Positions 45,631-55,172 of a stretch of 64,000 nt of DNA are shown one piece after another. Source of the stretch: UBA1672 sp963977495 (GTDB lineage Bacteria > Pseudomonadota > Alphaproteobacteria > Micavibrionales > Micavibrionaceae); NCBI GenBank assembly GCA_963977495.1, contig CAXBOT010000003.1, positions 62,001 through 126,000 of the forward strand. Reading direction: 5' to 3'. The translations under genes and the position numbers were made by a program. The number at the start of each line of letters is the position of its first letter. Position 1 is the stretch's first letter. The notes below the pieces were generated by a model, which searched no databases, was not told the DNA's origin, and saw only the letters and a list, made by a program, of their open reading frames with translations.

Positions 45631-48600
45631 CTATGCCGCTTTCTTGCCGAGCGTCTCTTGAACATAATCCATGATACTGGTGTAATCCGTTTTACCGCTA
45701 CCCAGAACCAACATTTTATCAATCGGTATGATTGTTTTCGGCACAGACAGTTCAGATAAACCGTTCTTTGACGCATAAGCGGACAGATCGTATTTATCGG
45801 CCTTGCTGCTCGTCGTCACCAAAATCAGTTGCTCACCCTTGCGCGCATCGGGAATGGCCACAACCGCGTGGCCTTCATCGGGATACACTTTTGAAACCAT
45901 AGTCTCCACACTGGTGAGTGATACCATTTCGCCTGCAATTTTCGCAAAGCGTTTGGCGCGTCCGAGAATTTTGACATAGCCCTCCTCATCAACGCTGACG
46001 ATATCGCCTGTATCATACCAACCATCACTGAGCGGTTGCAAAACGCCGGGCTTATCATCCTTATAATAACCGAGCATGACATTCGGCCCCTTAACGAACA
46101 GGCGTCCGCCCTCATCCACACCGGGGACATCTTCCAGACGGTATTCAATTCCCGCCAACAAACGCCCGACAGTGCCGTTTTTCATGTGCATCGGGGAATT
46201 GAGCGTTAAACCCGGCGCCGTTTCCGTTGCGCCGTAGCCTTCCAGAATACGCACGCCGAAACGCTCCGCATAAAGCTGGCGCGTTTCATCCTTGACCTTT
46301 TCCGCCCCTGCGAAAATATAACGCATGCGATAGAAATCATACGGATCAGCCATCCGCGCATAGCCATTAAGGAACGTGTCGGTTCCGAACATAATGGTCG
46401 CGTTGGATGAATAGACAAGCTCCGGTACGATGCGGTAATGCAACGGGCTTGGATAAAGGAACGTACGCACACCTGACAAAACAGGCAGTAACGTGCCGCC
46501 CGTCAAACCAAATGAATGGAACATCGGCAAACAGTTAAACACCACATCCTGACGGTTAAAATCGACGCGGCATGAAAGCTGCACGATATTCGTCATAATG
46601 TTTTCATGGCTGAGAACAACGCCCTTCGGCGCGCCTTCCGAACCTGATGTGAACAAAATAACACCGGGATCTTGCGGGTTTACGCCCATATTACGGTGGG
46701 TATAGCCTGCGGTTCTGTGTGCATAGAGCGCACGCATTTTATCAATCGGCGTGATTTTTGCCTTCATGTCTTCGAGATACACAATCGTCACATATTGCGA
46801 CAGCGCCTCGATCAAATCTGTCAAGCGCCCCAATTCGATAAAGCGGCGTGATGTCAGCACCGTTTTAACCTTCGCAGACGTACAGGCCGACACAATCGCC
46901 TTTTCCCCTGCGGAGAAATTGAGCATCGCAGGCACGCGGCCAAAAGCTTGCAGCGCAAAGAACGTCACCAAAGTCCCTGTCGAATTAGGCAATAACATAC
47001 CGACATTCTCGCCCTTTTTCGTGACCTTATTGATTTTGCGTCCCAACACGATTGAGCCGCGCACGAGCGTCTTAAACTTCATCGGTGAGCGTTCCACATC
47101 CTCGGCAATGATCGCGCCGTCGCCATTGACATGGCGCGCCTTCATGAGGGCTTGATAGAGCGTTTGCTCCCGATCATTGGTCAGGAACATCATATCTTCC
47201 ATCACATCATACAGTTCGCGCCCTGCGGCCTTACGGCGGGCGCGCCCCTTGATCTCTTCAGGCACTTCAAACTTGCGTGGCTCTAAAATAGTCATGGTGA
47301 TTTTCGGGAATGTCCGTAGCGGCACTTTGCCCTTTAAACGGCAAAACGGCGTATGCTGCACACCATCCAAACGGATCGGCAAAACCATTGCGTCCGATTT
47401 ATCGGCAATCATGCCCGGCCCGTCATAGATTTTCATCAACGCGCCTGTTTCCGTCAAGCGACCCTCTGGGAAAATCACGCAATGCTTGTCTTTTTCCACT
47501 TCCTTAATCAAAGATTTGAGCGAGAACGGATTGGTCGGATCAAGGGGAAATGCATCAACCATTTTCAGGAACGGACGTACCCAAAACCAGTTGGCGACGA
47601 AGCTGTTGACCGCGAACATCGGCTTGCCCGGTAAAAACGCCGCCAAAACAGGCGCATCAAGGAACGATACGTGATTACACACAATCACCGCGCGCGGCCC
47701 CGCTTTTTCAAGATTTTCCAATCCGCGCACTTCGACCTTATACAAGGTTTTTAAAATCATCTGCATCATACTTTTCATGAAATAGGCCGGAAGAAGCTGG
47801 CAGATATATAAGGCGACAAACATATTCGCCAAGGCGCACGCCAAAAACAACGCCGTCACGCCAAAGCCAACCGACAACAAAATCGCCGAGATCACGGATG
47901 AAGCCACAACAAAGATCGAGTTTAAAATCGCACTGGCCGCCAATATGCGTGAGCGGTTATCTTCGGGCGTATCATGTTGGATAATCGCGTTGAGCGGCAC
48001 AACGAACAAACCCGCACATAAGGCAATCATGAAAATATCCACGATAATGCGCCAGCTTGCCAACGTCCCGATAAAGGTGGTGAAGGAGATCAACGCATCC
48101 GCGCTGCCGCCATGATATCCATTGCCTGCAAAGAATAAATCAATCGAGAAAATCGTAATACCAACCGCCGCCAACGGCACGTACACCGCCTCGACGCGGC
48201 CACGCAACAAACGGTTATTGAGCAAACCACCAAGGGCAATCCCCACCGAAAACAGCACCATAAACAATGTGAACACATCATTGGTTGCCCCTAAAACACC
48301 TTTGGTGAAATTGGGAAGTTGGGACAGGAACACACCGCCCAAGAACCAGAACCACGCCACGCCCAAAGCCGATTCAATGACGCTGCGTTTATGGTTAAAA
48401 AGCTGATTGAGAATTTTATATGTTTCGCCCACGATATTATAATTCATCTTGAGCTTAGGATCACCCGCAGGGGCGGTAGGAATGTATCTGGAGGCGATAT
48501 AGCCAATCACCGCCACGCCAACCAACAAAAACGACACAACAGGCACACCCGCCTTTAACGTCACAAAAGCCGCGCCGACAATCGTTCCCACCAAAATCGC

Positions 48601-49077
48601 GAGAAATGTCCCCGTGGACAGCAATGCGTTACCGCCAATCAGTTCTTTTTCCTCAAGATGTTGCGGCAGGATGGAATATTTGCTCGGCCCGAAAAAGGCA
48701 GATTGCGCGCCCAGCGCAAAAAGCGTGAAGAATTGGAGCACGATAGAGCCTGATAATAATGCCACCGCGCCCGAAACACCGATGGCGATTTCCGCAACCT
48801 TAATCACGCGGATGACTTTATCCTTGGGGTATTTATCCGCATATTGACCGCCCAGCGCGGAAAATAAAATAAAGGGTACAATGAAAATACCTGTCGCCAG
48901 TGTGACCAATATTTTGGTGTCAATCCCCACCTCTGCCGCGCTTTGTGATGCGCCGTAAAGCAACAAAACAACCAATGCGTTTTTAAACAAATTATCATGG
49001 AATGCACCCAGAAATTGCGTTGCAAAAAGCGGTGCAAAGCGTTTGTCTTTCAAAAGGTCGAACTGGTTATTTGACAT
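45631..49077 (-). CDS. aas: Fused lysophospholipid transporter, acyltransferase and acyl-ACP ligase (LplT-Aas type)
   Basis: An 1148-residue three-part protein. Residues 1-430 are an MFS transporter of the LplT type (FAPLFATQFLGAFHDNLFKN at the start). A PlsC-type acyltransferase follows with the HxxxxD motif NHVSFLDAP near residue 470 and FPEGRLTETG. The last 500 residues are an AMP-forming acyl ligase with ILFTSGSEGAPKGVVLSH near 812 and EGYGATETAPG near 950. Together they import lysophospholipids and reacylate them. In E. coli, LplT and Aas are separate proteins; the full fusion is known in other proteobacteria. Confidence 0.93.
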   Translation of the reverse strand: MSNNQFDLLKDKRFAPLFATQFLGAFHDNLFKNALVVLLLYGASQSAAEVGIDTKILVTLATGIFIVPFILFSALGGQYADKYPKDKVIRVIKVAEIAIGVSGAVALLSGSIVLQFFTLFALGAQSAFFGPSKYSILPQHLEEKELIGGNALLSTGTFLAILVGTIVGAAFVTLKAGVPVVSFLLVGVAVIGYIASRYIPTAPAGDPKLKMNYNIVGETYKILNQLFNHKRSVIESALGVAWFWFLGGVFLSQLPNFTKGVLGATNDVFTLFMVLFSVGIALGGLLNNRLLRGRVEAVYVPLAAVGITIFSIDLFFAGNGYHGGSADALISFTTFIGTLASWRIIVDIFMIALCAGLFVVPLNAIIQHDTPEDNRSRILAASAILNSIFVVASSVISAILLSVGFGVTALFLACALANMFVALYICQLLPAYFMKSMMQMILKTLYKVEVRGLENLEKAGPRAVIVCNHVSFLDAPVLAAFLPGKPMFAVNSFVANWFWVRPFLKMVDAFPLDPTNPFSLKSLIKEVEKDKHCVIFPEGRLTETGALMKIYDGPGMIADKSDAMVLPIRLDGVQHTPFCRLKGKVPLRTFPKITMTILEPRKFEVPEEIKGRARRKAAGRELYDVMEDMMFLTNDREQTLYQALMKARHVNGDGAIIAEDVERSPMKFKTLVRGSIVLGRKINKVTKKGENVGMLLPNSTGTLVTFFALQAFGRVPAMLNFSAGEKAIVSACTSAKVKTVLTSRRFIELGRLTDLIEALSQYVTIVYLEDMKAKITPIDKMRALYAHRTAGYTHRNMGVNPQDPGVILFTSGSEGAPKGVVLSHENIMTNIVQLSCRVDFNRQDVVFNCLPMFHSFGLTGGTLLPVLSGVRTFLYPSPLHYRIVPELVYSSNATIMFGTDTFLNGYARMADPYDFYRMRYIFAGAEKVKDETRQLYAERFGVRILEGYGATETAPGLTLNSPMHMKNGTVGRLLAGIEYRLEDVPGVDEGGRLFVKGPNVMLGYYKDDKPGVLQPLSDGWYDTGDIVSVDEEGYVKILGRAKRFAKIAGEMVSLTSVETMVSKVYPDEGHAVVAIPDARKGEQLILVTTSSKADKYDLSAYASKNGLSELSVPKTIIPIDKMLVLGSGKTDYTSIMDYVQETLGKKAA

Positions 49078-49165
49078 GGTTATTCCTTGAGCTTCGTTTT
49101 AGAACAGCCAAGAGCATAACAAATAACCTGCTTTATTTCTTTCGTTTTTTTGCCTGATCGCGCAA

Positions 49166-49199
49166 TTAAAAAACCACCGATGCTGTTCACCGATGGTTT
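49166..49199 (-). terminator. Intrinsic terminator after the CBS gene
   Basis: On the minus strand AAACCATCG-N11-CGGTGGTTT (one U-G pair) running into a T-tract, 28 bp after the CBS-protein stop. Confidence 0.7.
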
Positions 49200-49227
49200 A
49201 AAGAATTTAATATGGTTTCAGCAAAAA

Positions 49228-49659
49228 CTACGCGGCTTCGGAAGCGCGATTTTGCTCTTTCGTGATATGCTGAAGGGCTTCACCACTTTGCTGTGCTTGT
49301 GCTTGAGATAAATTCCCCAACGTCACGACACCCACCAAACGCTTGTCGCGATTAACAACGGGCAAACGGCGCATCTTTATATCTGAAAGATTTTGACAGA
49401 TTTCGTCAACCGCCTGATCGTCGAAACAATATTTAACTTGCGGACTCATCACATCGCGCACTTGCGAGGATGGGTTTGCGCCTGCCGATATTGCGCGTAT
49501 CACGATATCGCGGTCTGTTATCGCACCAATTAACTTGTCATTCTCACCAACGGGAAGAAAACCAATATCCTTGTTTTTCATGATTTGTGCCGCTTGTTCC
49601 AGCGTTGCATCTGGCGCAATCCATTCACATTGGGGTGACATCACATCCTTGATTTGCAT
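49228..49659 (-). CDS. CBS-domain protein
   Basis: A 143-residue protein of two CBS motifs (IKDVMSPQCEWIAPDATLEQ and RDVMSPQVKYCFDDQAVDE), which form one Bateman module binding adenosyl nucleotides. The ATG at 49659 is used because AGGAGAAG precedes it; the longer frame to 49785 would run into the FTR1 gene. It may sense energy or redox state for the iron transporter upstream, which is inference from position. Confidence 0.88.
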   Translation of the reverse strand: MQIKDVMSPQCEWIAPDATLEQAAQIMKNKDIGFLPVGENDKLIGAITDRDIVIRAISAGANPSSQVRDVMSPQVKYCFDDQAVDEICQNLSDIKMRRLPVVNRDKRLVGVVTLGNLSQAQAQQSGEALQHITKEQNRASEAA

Positions 49660-49771
49660 GCTTACTTCTCCTGTTTTTTGAGTTATGCGCCATCTAAGCA
49701 CAAATAAGAGATTCGCACAAATTACTAAAGATGCATGTACGCCTGTGAAACGACCTGATAAAGCGGTATTT

Positions 49772-50629
49772 TTATTCCGCAGCAACGGCGGCGGTTTGCT
49801 CTTCTGTACGCTTTGGCGGTTTGACCGAGCCGATCAATTTATACGTACCGCCCACGATCAACAAAACACCAACATAGAACGCCAGTTCCATACCACTTGG
49901 ACGCGGCGTATAGCCGAACAACACGCTCATTGTTTTGCCGGCGAAGCTGCCACCATCAAGAAATGCCGAAGTATCCCACATTTGCGGATAGAGCATTGGT
50001 AGAATATCAGCTTGTATCAAGAAATTCGCACCCTGCGCCGCCATACCTGCGGTCAGAACAATCAGCATCCAACTGGTAACAGTGAATAAATGGCGCTTAA
50101 CGGTTTTCAACAAACCGAAATAAAGCATCAAGCCAACAGTGATACCGCCAGCCAAGCCAATCAGCCCGCCCAGAACAATCGAGGAAACAGGCACATTATT
50201 AATCATTTGACCATAAGAAAACAGAACGATCTCCGCCCCTTCGCGCAACGTTGCCAAGGCCACGACCCCGACAATCACGAATAGTGACTTACGCCCCGCC
50301 CTAACATCCGCACCAACAGCGTTAAGATGTTGCGCCAATTCGCGCCCGTGGCGTTTCATCCAGATCACAGTCCAGCTTAAGAAGCCTACAGCAACAAACA
50401 TGACACAGGCGTTGAAGACCTCTTGCCCCATACCGTCAATTGAATCAGAAATCTTATCGGTAAATAAGAACACCACAACAGAGCCTAAAACACCAAGCCC
50501 AAGCCCGAGAGAAACGTAAGAGCCGCGTTTGGGAAGCCCGCGCGTTGCCGCCAGAACAATGCCCAGCACAAGTGCAATTTCCAATATTTCACGAAAAACA
50601 ATAGTCGCAATTCCGATCATTTCATACAT
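49772..50629 (-). CDS. FTR1-family iron permease
   Basis: A 285-residue membrane protein with about seven helices and the two RExxE motifs of FTR1/EfeU iron permeases (FREILEIALVLGIV near residue 13 and LREGAEIVLFSYG near 130), which bind and pass ferric or ferrous iron. A GAGGTG site precedes the start. It lies 33 bp after the cupredoxin-domain gene and shares its Fur-box promoter. Confidence 0.93.
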   Translation of the reverse strand: MYEMIGIATIVFREILEIALVLGIVLAATRGLPKRGSYVSLGLGLGVLGSVVVFLFTDKISDSIDGMGQEVFNACVMFVAVGFLSWTVIWMKRHGRELAQHLNAVGADVRAGRKSLFVIVGVVALATLREGAEIVLFSYGQMINNVPVSSIVLGGLIGLAGGITVGLMLYFGLLKTVKRHLFTVTSWMLIVLTAGMAAQGANFLIQADILPMLYPQMWDTSAFLDGGSFAGKTMSVLFGYTPRPSGMELAFYVGVLLIVGGTYKLIGSVKPPKRTEEQTAAVAAE

Positions 50630-50662
50630 CAGCTACACCTCGCTTAGCGGCTCAAACTTCAA

Positions 50663-51136
50663 TTATTTTACAATAAGATAACCTTGTGCAGTTTCTTCAT
50701 TAAACTCGCCGAAGAAATGATATTTACCGGGCTTTAACGGGCCAACAAAAATCTTGGCTTTCTTATGTCCGGCAATTACTTTTTCACGACTAAGGTCATG
50801 GCTTTCAAATTCTTCAGGTGTTGGATCCTGATTATCAATCAAAAGCTTAATTTTTTGTCCCGCAGGAACAATTGTCTCAACCGGTGAGAATTTGTGATCT
50901 TTCAGAATGATCTCATAATATTCTTTTTTCTCGGGCATGATCTCGTCAACCGCAGCCTTTACGTCCTCGACCACGTGCTCAACGCCCTGCTCTGCAGCAG
51001 CCTGTACATCTTGTACATCCGTATCTGGTTCGGCGGCTTGTTGCTCTGTGATTTCCAGTTCAGCATTTGCGTTATATGCATACACACCAGCCAGTGATAA
51101 CACAGACACGCCAGCGATCATTAAAAAGTACTTCAT
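50663..51136 (-). CDS. Periplasmic cupredoxin-domain protein
   Basis: A 157-residue exported protein. A signal sequence (residues 1-24, MKYFLMIAGVSVLSLAGVYA) is followed by an acidic linker and a cupredoxin-like domain (about 72-157) with LKDHKFSPVETIVPAGQKI and GPLKPGKYHFFGEFNEETAQG. The usual Cys of blue-copper sites is absent. Such proteins partner with FTR1 permeases, probably presenting metal or electrons. First gene of the Fur-box operon. Confidence 0.88.
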   Translation of the reverse strand: MKYFLMIAGVSVLSLAGVYAYNANAELEITEQQAAEPDTDVQDVQAAAEQGVEHVVEDVKAAVDEIMPEKKEYYEIILKDHKFSPVETIVPAGQKIKLLIDNQDPTPEEFESHDLSREKVIAGHKKAKIFVGPLKPGKYHFFGEFNEETAQGYLIVK

Positions 51137-51156
51137 AGTTCTACATCCCAGTTAAT

Positions 51157-51175
51157 AATGAAAATGATTATCATT
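51157..51175 (-). promoter_or_regulatory. Fur box
   Basis: AATGATAATCATTTTCATT on the minus strand contains the core AATGATAATCATT of the Fur consensus. It lies about 21 bp upstream of the cupredoxin-FTR1 operon start. Confidence 0.8.
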
Positions 51176-51254
51176 CGGATTTTTACATCAGAACAAATGA
51201 AAACACAAGGATAGATCATTTTTGAGGGGGAATTCTAAAACAGCGCCCTTAAGC

Positions 51255-52439
51255 TTAAGGAGCGGCAACCGCTAAATGGTTATTCTCTTCGGCGGGTTCA
51301 TATACACACATAGCACCAGCCACAGACGGCGCATCGGCCTGTTGTTGTGCCTCTTGCATATATTGTTGTACTTCTTCGGGATTTTCCATTGATGCGGCGC
51401 TATATTGATAGGCTTCGCCCGCTTGTGAAAAAGTTGAGCTTGCCTCTATAAAGGCTTCGCGCGCCGATTCATTCGTCGGGTCGTCCGCCAATGTCTGCGC
51501 TTTTTCGTTTAAATCTTCCAACGCATCGGCAACGCCTTTTTTATACATCACCAATTCTTTGAGGTCATCGGGCATATCCGGTGAGACCTCATCAGGGATA
51601 TCTTCAATGCCCTGTTCTTTCAGGCCAGCAAGAATTTCAGCAGGACCGGCCAGCCGATCTTCGTCATCTTCAAACAACCAGTTCCAGACAGCCTGCGCCG
51701 TTTGACTGGCCGCAATACCGCCAACGATACAACCACCAACCGCAGCAACGCCGCCGCCGATTAATGCACCCGGCCCCGCGCCAACACCGGCAAATCCGGC
51801 GCCGACTGTGGCACCGCCCGCCGCGCCATATTTCATTGCGACTGCGCCTGTCACCAGACACCCGACATCGCCTGTGCCATCAACAACCAATGCTTCGGTT
51901 GCGCCTTTGATATCACCCTCGGCCAATTCCAAGCCAACATGACCGGGCGTGGTCGAAGCCACAGCCTCTTTCACGCCGCCGTTCAATAACACAGCCGTTC
52001 CCGCGGTAATAACCGTACCGACAACGCCGCGCAATTTGATGTCACCAATCGAAAATGATGTGGATTTGCGCAGAACGCTTTGTTGGCGCAGATCATCAGG
52101 AATTTTCAAGTCCATCGTCTTCACGCGGGCATTATCATCCCCCAACAGTGCCGATGGCGTTAACTTATTGGGCTTTTGATCGAGGAAGCGATCATAATCA
52201 CGGTGATTGCCGACAAAGGCAGGGACAAAATTACCATCCGCATTTTTTGTGAACGCAACGCGATAATTCCCATCAACGCGCATAGAATAAACATCTTTGG
52301 CGTTGCCCACTTTGCGTTCAAACTTAACGCTTTGCGGATTGTCTGCAAGCTTCTCAAACGCATCTTCGACGGCCTTTTGCCTTTGTGCATCAAGCTTGCC
52401 AAACTGTTTTTCAAAATTTTTAGTGACTTCGAGTTCCAT
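51255..52439 (-). CDS. RelE-fold domain fused to a glycine-zipper domain
   Basis: A 394-residue protein with an unusual fusion. Residues 1-88 match RelE/ParE-type toxins (VTKNFEKQFGKLDAQRQKAV; YSMRVDGNYRVAF with Arg54 and Arg60; VGNHRDYDRF with His79). After a linker, residues 140-250 are rich in Gly and small residues (KYGAAGGATVGAGFAGVGAG, ALIGGGVAAVGGCIVGGIAA), like glycine zippers that insert in membranes. An acidic, helical C-terminus follows. Free RelE toxins are about 90 residues, so this is far larger. It lacks a signal peptide. It may be a secreted toxin or effector, or a non-toxic RelE relative. Confidence 0.75.
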   Translation of the reverse strand: MELEVTKNFEKQFGKLDAQRQKAVEDAFEKLADNPQSVKFERKVGNAKDVYSMRVDGNYRVAFTKNADGNFVPAFVGNHRDYDRFLDQKPNKLTPSALLGDDNARVKTMDLKIPDDLRQQSVLRKSTSFSIGDIKLRGVVGTVITAGTAVLLNGGVKEAVASTTPGHVGLELAEGDIKGATEALVVDGTGDVGCLVTGAVAMKYGAAGGATVGAGFAGVGAGPGALIGGGVAAVGGCIVGGIAASQTAQAVWNWLFEDDEDRLAGPAEILAGLKEQGIEDIPDEVSPDMPDDLKELVMYKKGVADALEDLNEKAQTLADDPTNESAREAFIEASSTFSQAGEAYQYSAASMENPEEVQQYMQEAQQQADAPSVAGAMCVYEPAEENNHLAVAAP

Positions 52440-52470
52440 TGCGCCTCAGTCTTATATTTATCTGAATTCA

Positions 52471-52953
52471 TTATCCCGGCTCATGCGAACCAGTAGAAAA
52501 CCTTATCGGCCCGTCAACGTCCTCATCATAAGGAACGCCGCCTCTTTTATTGTCTTTCCACTCATATTGCGCCAATCCAACGGCATAAAACATAACAGCC
52601 TTAGCCACAGACGCGCCGTCTTCACCTTCTTCTGCCATGGCTCTTAGCTTCAAAACCATATTTTGAAATTTGTCCGTTGTTTCTTCGGCTTTGATACCGT
52701 CAATATCGGCATTGGCCAGAACGTACGACCTAACCTCAGGCAATGTTTCTTCGGCATCCATATATTCTGAAATTCGATCAAGGAGTACTGTGTAATCACC
52801 TGGCCGATACAACATTTCGTTGATGTGCTCTGCGATATAGTCCTGATCTTCGGGTGACGTTTGATAGGCTATACGCGCCAGCTTATCCAACGCATCCGGC
52901 GCAGCAAAAAAATCTTCTAGCCTATTTTGGTCGTTTTTTGAGGCTTCAACCAT
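52471..52953 (-). CDS. Acidic hypothetical protein upstream of the RelE fusion
   Basis: A 160-residue, strongly acidic, helical protein (DYIAEHINEMLYRPGDY, YVLANADIDGIKAEETTDK). No family recognised. It ends 31 bp before the RelE-glycine-zipper gene, on the same strand, in the position expected of an antitoxin or immunity partner. It lacks a recognisable DNA-binding antitoxin domain, so that role is speculative. Confidence 0.6.
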   Translation of the reverse strand: MVEASKNDQNRLEDFFAAPDALDKLARIAYQTSPEDQDYIAEHINEMLYRPGDYTVLLDRISEYMDAEETLPEVRSYVLANADIDGIKAEETTDKFQNMVLKLRAMAEEGEDGASVAKAVMFYAVGLAQYEWKDNKRGGVPYDEDVDGPIRFSTGSHEPG

Positions 52954-53092
52954 CTTATTATTCCTTTTTCACCCAAGGGTTAAGAGTAAATTATTCTATA
53001 TATTCTGTCAAATTTTTGTCTCTCACAGCCGCGTCAGATTTCTTTTCCCTAAAAACTTGAAAAACTGAGAATGCCCCTATATAAAAGCAATC

Positions 53093-53187
53093 GGAAAGTC
53101 GGTGCGGGCGAAATCTCGATTGTAGCCCGGTCAGGTCCGAAAGGAAGCAGCCACCAACGAATTTTTTCGGGTCGTATTCGGCTTTCC
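53093..53187 (+). ncRNA. ffs: Signal recognition particle RNA (4.5S, small type)
   Basis: The invariant SRP helix-8 core GGTCAGGTCCGAAAGGAAGC is at 53129-53148. The ends GGAAAGTCG and CGGCTTTCC pair, giving a hairpin of about 95 nt, followed by a T-rich stretch. This RNA with Ffh targets membrane proteins. In many alphaproteobacteria it lies directly before dnaX; here three other genes lie between. Confidence 0.93.
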
Positions 53188-53214
53188 ACCTTATTTTTTA
53201 TTCCCTGATATATG

Positions 53215-54303
53215 TTAGTTCCACTTCATCCCTGTATCAATTTTCGGTGTCTGGTCAGGATCAGTATCGTTCGGCGTTATCTCCGGCGCGCCTGAGGCAA
53301 TATTTTCAATTTGACGTGCCAAGGCAGGCGGCGTGTTGACCGTTGTTGCCAAAACACCCTCATCTATAAAATAGACAAGCTCCGGCGGATCATTGCCAAA
53401 CGCGGGGCTAACCGCATTAATCGTGTCCATGCGCTGCGCGTAATCCTGTTCATAGCTGGCGCGTGATGTCGCAATATCAATTTTCAACGCGCCGCCTTGC
53501 AAATATTCCTCAAAATCATTCAAGCGAGAACCATGGACAAAGCCCAACATGGTCAGGCTCTTCTGCCCTTGCGCGACGCCATTAACCGTTTGCGCCAAAT
53601 TCTGATCATCAAAGCGCGCGCTGTAATAATCCAAACGACTTTGCATATAGGTTGCCTTTTGATCTTGGAATTGACCGCGAAGCTGCGTCAATCTTGCGGC
53701 GACAGACGGATCAGATGCATTTTCAGTATCGCGAATACGCACAATTTCATCGCGGGTTTCAATCACCGCCTTGCGCGCATCATTGCGTGCCTCAAACTGA
53801 TTGCGGCCATTTTCATGATCTAGCATATTTACATCAACGCAAAAACGCGTGGCATTCACCAATAAAGGCGCGACGCTGTTTTGCAGAAAAGTTTGGGTTT
53901 CTTCACCGGTACGAAAACGCCACTGTGATATGTTATGGGCGACATCATCTTCATGTTCAAAACGCTGTGCAAATTCACCAACATTCACCGCCTCGCCCGC
54001 GGCGACCTTTGACTGGAATTCATCAACCAGCCCTTGCCTGTAATAAGGTAATTCCAAAAACATATGCGGCGCGCCACTTTCAGCCACCGCCGCCATCGTT
54101 TCAGGACTGCCCAACGTGTCCCAAACTTGGCGGTAATCGCCATGATCGGAATCGCCTAAAACAATATGATCGACATTGGAAAAACCCAAACGCACAACAT
54201 CGGGAAACGCCATGCGGAAACTATCCCGCAAAATATCGCCGGAGGGCGGTTTCGTATCAATGGGAGAGAGATCACCCTGCGCCAAATGTATCACCAATTT
54301 CAT
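53215..54303 (-). CDS. Possible TIKI/ChaN/EreA-like protein
   Basis: A 362-residue protein without signal peptide. Near the N-terminus DHIVLGDSDHGDYR (residues 45-58), then APHMFLELPYYRQG, and later LTMLGFVHGSRLNDFEEYL follow the order of short motifs in the TIKI/ChaN/erythromycin-esterase superfamily (a G-E/D-x-H near the first strand, a FLE strand, and a late GxxH). Overall similarity is low, so the fold assignment is tentative. A long helical, Gln-rich middle (about 170-240) and a disordered C-terminus are also seen. Enzymatic activity cannot be assigned. Confidence 0.6.
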   Translation of the reverse strand: MKLVIHLAQGDLSPIDTKPPSGDILRDSFRMAFPDVVRLGFSNVDHIVLGDSDHGDYRQVWDTLGSPETMAAVAESGAPHMFLELPYYRQGLVDEFQSKVAAGEAVNVGEFAQRFEHEDDVAHNISQWRFRTGEETQTFLQNSVAPLLVNATRFCVDVNMLDHENGRNQFEARNDARKAVIETRDEIVRIRDTENASDPSVAARLTQLRGQFQDQKATYMQSRLDYYSARFDDQNLAQTVNGVAQGQKSLTMLGFVHGSRLNDFEEYLQGGALKIDIATSRASYEQDYAQRMDTINAVSPAFGNDPPELVYFIDEGVLATTVNTPPALARQIENIASGAPEITPNDTDPDQTPKIDTGMKWN

Positions 54304-54503
54304 TATTATTATTTATTGTGTTCACTATACAAAATTTACGATAAAACATCAAATATACAAATGAGGCTGAAAATTTGTTACTTTCTTACAAAGCCAAACC
54401 AAACATTATCGCACCCCACCGAATATTCTATTGAGGTCGCCTCTTTCTATTTTTTACCACTCTGTGTTACGCTAAGATACACAACGTCAAGGATATACGC
54501 CCA

Positions 54504-55172
54504 ATGCGCCGCCTATTTTGTTATGCTTTTTTGTTTATCGTTTTAACCGCAGCACCCTATCATGCCGCCCAAGCGGAAGACCTCTCTGTCGACGATATCA
54601 AAGCACTGGCCGATGGCGGGCATGCAGAAGCGGAATATAAACTCGGGGTGATGTACATCACGGGCAATAGCGTGCCCAAAGATCGCAAAAAAGCCATCGA
54701 TTCTTTTATGAAATCCGCATCCGCCGGATACACCAAGGCACAATATGTCATGGGAAAATTATACAAGGACGGCACATATATTCAACGCAGCGAGCAAAAA
54801 GCCGTCTTGTGGTTTTCAAAAGCCGCCGCCAAGGGGCATACAAAATCACAATATGAACTCGCCGTCCTTTATGCCGGCTATCGTGATTCAGAAGAATCCC
54901 TTATCAAATCTTATGCTTGGTTTGATGCTCTGAATAAAAACGGTGACAAAAAGGCCGCCGCAGGCCGTGAGGAAATTGGAAGAAAGCTTAATCGTTTTCA
55001 AATTATCGAAGCCAAACGCACATCCGAGAACTATTACAGGCACTACATCCTCCCTTATGCAAATAATGAGGGTGAGGGTGAGGGTGAAGAGGATGAGGCT
55101 GCCAATACGCCTGACAATTCCGCAGAACAACAATCAGAACAGCCCCCCACCGAGGAACAAACCCAAGAATGA
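54504..55172 (+). CDS. Exported Sel1-repeat protein
   Basis: A 222-residue protein with a signal peptide (cleavage after AQA near residue 24) and three or four Sel1-like repeats (GGHAEAEYKLGVMYITGNSV, AGYTKAQYVMGKLYKDGT, KGHTKSQYELAVLYAG). The C-terminus is rich in Glu and Gln, and its coding sequence has a short GGTGAG tandem run. Sel1 proteins act as scaffolds for other proteins. Its stop overlaps the start of the next gene (ATGA). Confidence 0.85.
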   Translation: MRRLFCYAFLFIVLTAAPYHAAQAEDLSVDDIKALADGGHAEAEYKLGVMYITGNSVPKDRKKAIDSFMKSASAGYTKAQYVMGKLYKDGTYIQRSEQKAVLWFSKAAAKGHTKSQYELAVLYAGYRDSEESLIKSYAWFDALNKNGDKKAAAGREEIGRKLNRFQIIEAKRTSENYYRHYILPYANNEGEGEGEEDEAANTPDNSAEQQSEQPPTEEQTQE

